Of a stretch of 64,000 nt of DNA, positions 59,631 to 64,000 are shown in pieces. The translations under genes were made by a program, and so were the position numbers. The number at the start of each line of letters is the position of its first letter. Position 1 is the stretch's first letter. The notes under the pieces were generated by a model that was not told where the DNA came from, searched no databases, and saw nothing but the letters and a program-made list of their open reading frames with translations. The stretch spans positions 1 through 64,000 of the forward strand of contig CAZREW010000008.1 in the NCBI GenBank assembly GCA_964599375.1, given 5' to 3'. This DNA comes from JAUWCL01 sp964599375 (GTDB lineage: Bacteria; Krumholzibacteriota; Krumholzibacteriia; Krumholzibacteriales; Krumholzibacteriaceae).

Positions 59631-60692
59631 ATGCCTTCCTACCGTATAGAAGAGATCGCCGGAATAGTCGGGGGCAGGGTCGTCGGCGACGGATCGATCG
59701 TGATACGCGGCGTGGCCGGAATCAAGGAGGCCGTCCCGGGACAGATCACGTTTCTCGCGAACCCGAAGTACGAGTCGTACCTGGCGTCGACGAAAGCTTC
59801 CGCCGTGATCGCGGTAACGGGGAACGGCAGCTTCGACGGCGCAGTGATCAGCATCGACAATCCATACCTAGCGTTTCTCAAGGTCGTAAGGCTGTTCGCC
59901 GAGACGCCGCTGGAGAAGTACGAGCGCGGGGTGCATCCTACCGCGATAATCCCGGAAAGCGTAAAACTGGGCAAGGAGATATCGATCGGCGCCTATGTCG
60001 TCCTCGAAGAGGATGTCAGCATCGGCGACCGCACCACGATCCTCCCGCTGGCCTGCGTCAACGAGGGAGCGAGGATCGGGAGCGACTGCCTGATCTATCC
60101 TCATGTGACGATCAGGGAGAAGTGCGAGATAGGCGACAGGGTGATAATACATTCGGGCGCCGTTATCGGCAGCGACGGATTCGGCTACGCCAGGGACGGG
60201 AAGGAACATCACAAGATACCGCAGATCGGGATAGTCAGGATCGAGGAAGACGTGGAGATCGGCGCCAATACTACGATCGACAGGGCAACGACAGGCGTCA
60301 CGTTGATCAGGCGCGGTTCAAAACTGGATAACCTCGTTCAGATAGCTCATAACGTAGTGATCGGCGAAAACTCGGTCCTTGCCGCCCAGGCGGGGGTCTC
60401 AGGCAGCACCGAGCTGGGAAAGAACGTGGTCCTGGCCGGACAGGCGGGGCTTGTCGGCCATATCAAGATAGGCGATGGGGCGATGGTCGGGGCCCAGGGA
60501 GGCGTGACAAAGAGTATTCCGGCAGGCACCAGCGTATCGGGATATCCCGCCCGCGAGCATTCCTTCGCACGCAAGATCTGCGCGGCCACCGCGCGCCTTC
60601 CCGATCTCCTCAAGGATTTCCGCAACCTGCAGAACAGGGTGGATGCTCTGGAGAAAGGAAAGGGTAGTGGTCCGTCAGCAGAGGACGATTAA
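59631..60692 (+). CDS. lpxD: UDP-3-O-(acyl)glucosamine N-acyltransferase
   Basis: A 353-residue trimeric left-handed beta-helix enzyme for the third step of lipid A synthesis. The N-terminal uridine-binding domain has QITFLANPKYESYLASTKASAVIA (quoted in part). The hexapeptide repeats run from GVHPTAIIPESVKLGKE, through IGSDGFGYARDGKEHHKIPQ, to VQIAHNVVIGENSVLAAQAG, with the catalytic His in IAHN. A C-terminal helix follows (LPDLLKDFRNLQNRVDALEK). The ATG at 59631 has GGAACGG upstream. It overlaps the lpxC-fabZ gene by 26 nt. Confidence 0.95.
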   Translation: MPSYRIEEIAGIVGGRVVGDGSIVIRGVAGIKEAVPGQITFLANPKYESYLASTKASAVIAVTGNGSFDGAVISIDNPYLAFLKVVRLFAETPLEKYERGVHPTAIIPESVKLGKEISIGAYVVLEEDVSIGDRTTILPLACVNEGARIGSDCLIYPHVTIREKCEIGDRVIIHSGAVIGSDGFGYARDGKEHHKIPQIGIVRIEEDVEIGANTTIDRATTGVTLIRRGSKLDNLVQIAHNVVIGENSVLAAQAGVSGSTELGKNVVLAGQAGLVGHIKIGDGAMVGAQGGVTKSIPAGTSVSGYPAREHSFARKICAATARLPDLLKDFRNLQNRVDALEKGKGSGPSAEDD

Positions 60693-61977
60693 GAACCAGT
60701 TTGTATTCGAAGGCATCGGCATCCACACGGGAGCGAAGGTACGCACCGTGTTCAAGCCCGCGCCTGCCGGTACAGGGATCGTCTTCCGGAGAGTCGATAT
60801 CGATCCCGTCGTGGAGATCCCCGCCAGGGCGGAGTTCATCGATCCCGGCGAGGTGAGGAGGAACACCACCCTGACCCACGACGGCGCCCAGATCCACACC
60901 GTCGAGCATATCCTCGCGGCGGTCTCCGGCATGCAGGTGGACAATCTTCTGATCGACATCGACGCGGATGAGCCCCCCGAGCCGGCCGACGGAAGCGCTC
61001 TGGAACTGGTAGAATCGATAAAGGCCGCCGGACTGGAAAACCAGGGCGTCCCGGCTAGGTACCTCAAGATCACCACCCCCGTTTCATATTACAAGGACGG
61101 TGTGGAGCTTATCGCCCTTCCCTATGAAGGGTTCAGGGTGAGCTACACGATAGAGTACGAAAGCGAGTTCATCGGCACGCAGTTCTTCTCCCTGGATATC
61201 GATCCCTCTACATTCGCCGAGGAGATAGCTCCATCGAGGACGTTCGCCCTCATGTCGGATGTGGAGATGCTGCGCAAGGAGGGTCTCATCAAGGGAGGCA
61301 GCCTCGATAACGCGGTCGTAGTCGACGAGAACGGTATAATGAATGATGCTCCTCTGAGGTTCCCGGATGAGTTCGTCAGGCACAAGATACTGGACATCGT
61401 GGGAGACCTCACACTCGTGGGCGCCCCGATAGAGGGGCATATTATAGCGGTCAGGTCGGGTCACAACTACAACCTGCCCTTCGCGAAGCTTCTTGCCCAG
61501 GACCTTAGGAACAAGGAGCGGGCGGCCTCGGTCCCTGGCGACAGACACTGGGACATCAACACGATAATGGATATCATGCCCCACAGGTATCCCTTCCTCC
61601 TCGTCGACAGGATAGTCGAGCTCGAAGACAACAGAAGGGTAGTGGGGATAAAGAACGTGACGATAAACGAGCCTTTCTTCATCGGACACTTCCCAGGGCA
61701 TCCGATCATGCCCGCGGTGCTGATCATCGAGGCTATGGCGCAGGTCGGAGGTATATTGCTCCTCTCGAGCGTGGACAACCCGGAGGACTATCTCGTCTAT
61801 TTCATGACTATAGACAAGGCGAAGTTCCGCCGGCCGGTCATTCCCGGAGACCAGCTCAGGTTCGAGTTGGAGATGCAGTCACTCAAGAGGAAGTTCTGCA
61901 AGATGAAGGGCAAGGCATATGTCGACGGGAGCGTCGTGGCCGAGGCGGATCTTTCGTCCACGATCGTGAAGAGATAA
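60667..61977 (+). CDS. lpxC-fabZ: LpxC-FabZ fusion: UDP-3-O-acyl-GlcNAc deacetylase and 3-hydroxyacyl-ACP dehydratase
   Basis: A 436-residue fusion. The LpxC part (about 1-285) deacetylates the lipid A precursor with zinc. The ligands are His in HTVEHILAAVSGM (about residue 80), and His239 and Asp243 in RHKILDIVGDL, with HNYNLPFAK near its end. The FabZ part (about 293-436) has the hot-dog dehydratase motifs MDIMPHRYPFLLVDRI and GHFPGHPIMPAVLIIEAMAQ with the catalytic His and Glu. The fusion is known in Bacteroidetes, Chlorobi and relatives. GTG at 60667 with AAAGG upstream is the probable start, overlapping lpxD by 26 nt. Confidence 0.93.
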   Translation: MVRQQRTIKNQFVFEGIGIHTGAKVRTVFKPAPAGTGIVFRRVDIDPVVEIPARAEFIDPGEVRRNTTLTHDGAQIHTVEHILAAVSGMQVDNLLIDIDADEPPEPADGSALELVESIKAAGLENQGVPARYLKITTPVSYYKDGVELIALPYEGFRVSYTIEYESEFIGTQFFSLDIDPSTFAEEIAPSRTFALMSDVEMLRKEGLIKGGSLDNAVVVDENGIMNDAPLRFPDEFVRHKILDIVGDLTLVGAPIEGHIIAVRSGHNYNLPFAKLLAQDLRNKERAASVPGDRHWDINTIMDIMPHRYPFLLVDRIVELEDNRRVVGIKNVTINEPFFIGHFPGHPIMPAVLIIEAMAQVGGILLLSSVDNPEDYLVYFMTIDKAKFRRPVIPGDQLRFELEMQSLKRKFCKMKGKAYVDGSVVAEADLSSTIVKR

Positions 61978-61987
61978 CGGAGGAGAT

Positions 61988-62764
61988 ATGCCGAAAGATA
62001 TACATAAGACGGCGATTGTCCACGAGGGTGCGCAGCTGGGCGAGAACGTCAGTATCGGACCTTATTCTGTCATAGGTCCAGACGTAGCCGTCGGCGACGG
62101 GACCTCCATCGGAAGCAGTGTCCTGCTTGACGGTTTTACTACGATCGGCTCGAGGAATACGATATTTCACGGGGCGGCGCTCGGATCCCCTCCGCAGGAC
62201 CTCAAATACAGCGGGGCCAGGAGCTACGTGAGGATCGGCGACGACAACACGATCAGGGAATTCGCGACTATAAACTCGGCGACCAACGAGGGGGACGCGA
62301 CCACCGTTGGAAACGGCTGCCTTCTGATGGCGTACTCGCATGTAGCGCACGACTGCGTGATCGGGGACAACGTGATACTTGCCAACGCGGTGAACCTCGC
62401 CGGGCACGTCACTGTGCACGAATACGCCATTCTCGGCGGGATGGTCCCGGTCCACCAGTTTGTCAGGATCGGCGCGCACGCCTTTATCGGTGGAGGGAGC
62501 AGGGTGGCCAAAGACGTGCTGCCCTTTGTCAAGGTGGCCGGAAGCCCGCTGAAGGTCTCGGGCCTCAACACGGTCGGGCTCAAGCGGAGGGGATTCGAGG
62601 ATCACCAGATCGAGCGTATTAAGGCGGCCTACAGGCTGATCTACCGGAGCGGGTTGAACCTGACACAGGCGATAGAGCGGATGGAGATAGAGATCGAGCC
62701 GAGTCCCGAGATCGAGATACTTCTTGATTTCATCCGCGATTCGCAGCGTGGAATAACTCTCTGA
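61988..62764 (+). CDS. lpxA: UDP-N-acetylglucosamine acyltransferase
   Basis: A 258-residue left-handed beta-helix enzyme that starts lipid A synthesis. HKTAIVHEGAQLGENVSIGPYSVIGPDV shows hexapeptide repeats (quoted in part). The catalytic His is in LMAYSHVAHDCVIGDNV, and HQFVRIGAHAFIGGGSRVAKDVLPF is the typical later region. The C-terminal helical domain runs to LDFIRDSQRGI. GGAGGAG lies just before the ATG. If the cell makes 3-amino lipid A, LpxA would have to accept UDP-GlcNAc3N; this cannot be read from the sequence by eye. Confidence 0.95.
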   Translation: MPKDIHKTAIVHEGAQLGENVSIGPYSVIGPDVAVGDGTSIGSSVLLDGFTTIGSRNTIFHGAALGSPPQDLKYSGARSYVRIGDDNTIREFATINSATNEGDATTVGNGCLLMAYSHVAHDCVIGDNVILANAVNLAGHVTVHEYAILGGMVPVHQFVRIGAHAFIGGGSRVAKDVLPFVKVAGSPLKVSGLNTVGLKRRGFEDHQIERIKAAYRLIYRSGLNLTQAIERMEIEIEPSPEIEILLDFIRDSQRGITL

Positions 62765-62795
62765 TCACCACACACATCGAAAAGCGGGGTACACT

Positions 62796-63773
62796 ATGGG
62801 CGAGACCCTGGGATTGAAGGCCGGAGTCATAGGTACCGGAAGTCTCGGAAATCACCACGCGAGGATCTATGCCTCATCAGAGAAGGTCGGCGAGGTCCTT
62901 CTGCAGGATTCGGACCGCGCGAAGGCTGAGGAAGTAGCGGGGCGGTGGGGCGGACGCGTCTGCGGTACTCCATCCGAGTTGCTGAGGGAGTGCGACCTGG
63001 TAAGTATATGCACGCCCGCGACCGTTCATCACCAGCTTGTACTCGAAGCGTTCTCCAACGGGGTGCACGTTCTGGTCGAGAAACCGCTCGCCGCGAATTC
63101 CGCGGAGGGGCGCGGGATGGTCGGATCGGCGAAGAAAGCAGGCCTTGTACTGCAGGTGGGGCACATAGAGAGGTTCAACGGGGCTTTCGAGGCCGCCGCC
63201 GCTCTGGTTCGCAACCCCATGTTCATAGAATGCCACAGGCTCGGCACGTTCACCCCCAGGGGGACCGACGTCTCGGTGGTGGTCGACCTGATGATCCATG
63301 ACATAGACCTGGTCCTGTCGCTGCTCGGGAGCGACCGTCTGGTAGAACTGCGCGCCTCGGGCGCCGGCGTCCTGACCGGCTCTCCCGACATCGTCAACGC
63401 CAGGCTCGAGTTCGAGGGAGGCTGCGTCGCGAACCTGACGGCGAGCAGGATCTCCCGCGAACCGCTCAGGAAGATGCGTTTCTTCGAGGAGAATCTCTAT
63501 GTATCGGCCGATCTTAGGGCGAGGTCCGTCGAGGCGTTCGGAAAGGCCGGGGATGTGCCAGTAGAACAGCTCGCTTCCGATCCGATGGCTTTCATCAGGC
63601 CGATCGAGGTCGATGTCGACGACGGCGAGCCCCTGATGAAGGAGATATATTCGTTCATCGACGCCGCCCTGGGTGTCCACGGACCGGTAGTGACCGGGGA
63701 CCAGGCTCTGCTCGCCCTCGAGACAGCCGAAATGATCCTTGAGCGGCTCAGGAAGGACCGCCCCGGCGGATGA
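62796..63773 (+). CDS. Gfo/Idh/MocA-family oxidoreductase in the lipid A cluster
   Basis: A 325-residue NAD(P)-dependent dehydrogenase. The Rossmann motif is AGVIGTGSLGNHHARIYA, then VSICTPATVHHQLVLEAFSNGVHVLVEKPLAAN with the catalytic-site EKP (quoted in parts), and the C-terminal alpha/beta domain ends near ALLALETAEMILERL. It lies between lpxA and lpxB and overlaps lpxB by 4 nt, so it is likely part of lipid A or sugar-nucleotide metabolism. One known role at this locus is GnnA, which oxidises UDP-GlcNAc at C3 to make 3-amino lipid A; its partner GnnB is not in the window. Confidence 0.75.
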   Translation: MGETLGLKAGVIGTGSLGNHHARIYASSEKVGEVLLQDSDRAKAEEVAGRWGGRVCGTPSELLRECDLVSICTPATVHHQLVLEAFSNGVHVLVEKPLAANSAEGRGMVGSAKKAGLVLQVGHIERFNGAFEAAAALVRNPMFIECHRLGTFTPRGTDVSVVVDLMIHDIDLVLSLLGSDRLVELRASGAGVLTGSPDIVNARLEFEGGCVANLTASRISREPLRKMRFFEENLYVSADLRARSVEAFGKAGDVPVEQLASDPMAFIRPIEVDVDDGEPLMKEIYSFIDAALGVHGPVVTGDQALLALETAEMILERLRKDRPGG

Positions 63774-64000
63774 AGACTATCCTGATTACATGCGGCGAGA
63801 CCAGCGGCGATCATCACGCCGCCATGCTTATCTCCGCCATCAAGGCAAGAGAGCCGGGGACGAGGTTCATCGCCATGGGGGGAGAGGCGATGGCGGGAGC
63901 AGGCGCCGAAGTAAGATTCCCCATCAAAGACTACGCCTTCATGGGGTTTTCGGAGATCGTAGGGGGTCTTCCGAAGATAAGGCGGCTCGAACGGGAACTG
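63770..64000 (+). CDS. lpxB: Lipid-A-disaccharide synthase, N-terminal part
   Basis: The last 231 bases encode the first 77 residues of LpxB, cut by the window end. It starts with TILITCGETSGDHHAAMLISAI, followed by IAMGGEAMAGAGAEVRFPI and YAFMGFSEIVGGLPKIRRL (quoted in parts), all hallmarks of the family (GE-x-SGD and MGF-x-E). LpxB joins UDP-diacylglucosamine and lipid X to the disaccharide core of lipid A at the inner membrane. The ATG overlaps the stop of the preceding oxidoreductase gene by 4 nt (ATGA). The remaining 300 or so residues should lie beyond 64000. Confidence 0.92.
   Translation, partial: MKTILITCGETSGDHHAAMLISAIKAREPGTRFIAMGGEAMAGAGAEVRFPIKDYAFMGFSEIVGGLPKIRRLEREL

Noticed and set aside
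1..64000. tRNA, rRNA, CRISPR arrays or prophage
   Set aside because: No cloverleaf-like sequence, rRNA segment, regular spacer-repeat array or phage structural gene cluster was noticed by eye; a covariance-model scan was not possible here. The tail-fibre-like motifs at 4.2-9.5 kb have signal peptides and no phage neighbours.

Overview
This 64 kb window looks like part of the chromosome of an uncultured, GC-rich, diderm (LPS-making) bacterium. The evidence for an outer membrane is direct: BamA, a Skp/OmpH-type chaperone, two Lol transporter genes, a lipid A cluster (lpxD, an lpxC-fabZ fusion, lpxA, lpxB) and heptose genes. The lpxC-fabZ fusion, FlgD-like C-terminal sorting domains, GEVED and FG-GAP secreted proteins, a DUF4837-like lipoprotein and an McsA-McsB-ClpC system together suggest the FCB side of the tree or a nearby candidate phylum such as Krumholzibacteriota or Eisenbacteria. 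That placement is inference. The housekeeping genes favour AGG for Arg and ATA for Ile despite the high GC.

Region 1 (1-10.8 kb) is accessory and scarred. It holds a RelE-type toxin-antitoxin pair with a near-consensus promoter, a decayed IS3-family element, an FG-GAP repeat lipoprotein ending in mid-repeat, and a broken GEVED/sorting-domain gene. A probable surface operon follows: two paralogous fibre-like proteins around a FlgD-type sorted protein. Next come a gdhA fragment and a lipoprotein gene that has lost its signal peptide.

Region 2 (10.8-26 kb) is core metabolism: rfaE1-rfaE2, a COG2403-type GTPase, sucCD, ndk, and the yceD-rpmF-plsX-fabHDG-acpP-fabF-rnc cluster. A 42-bp tandem hairpin repeat lies between yceD and rpmF. 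Then come a Cys-rich unknown, an orphan BtuF-like protein and a convergent outer-membrane protein.

Region 3 (26-44 kb) holds a TPR / lipoprotein / RpoE / anti-sigma operon with a probably leaderless first gene, a DUF4837-like lipoprotein, a second TPR protein, efp, and accB and accC separated by pilT. It continues with comB, a bimodular thiE, ftsK, rimO, and an envelope trio of one unknown protein and two TPR lipoproteins (one BamD-like).

Region 4 (43.8-64 kb) holds nadD, polA, coaE, prfB (with its programmed frameshift), lysS, lolC/E, lolD, mcsA, mcsB, clpC, bamA, ompH, lpxD, lpxC-fabZ, lpxA, a Gfo/Idh/MocA oxidoreductase and the start of lpxB. Most genes in regions 2-4 point the same way and overlap or nearly touch, so they are probably long operons for fatty acid, lipid A and envelope assembly. 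No tRNA, rRNA or CRISPR array was seen.
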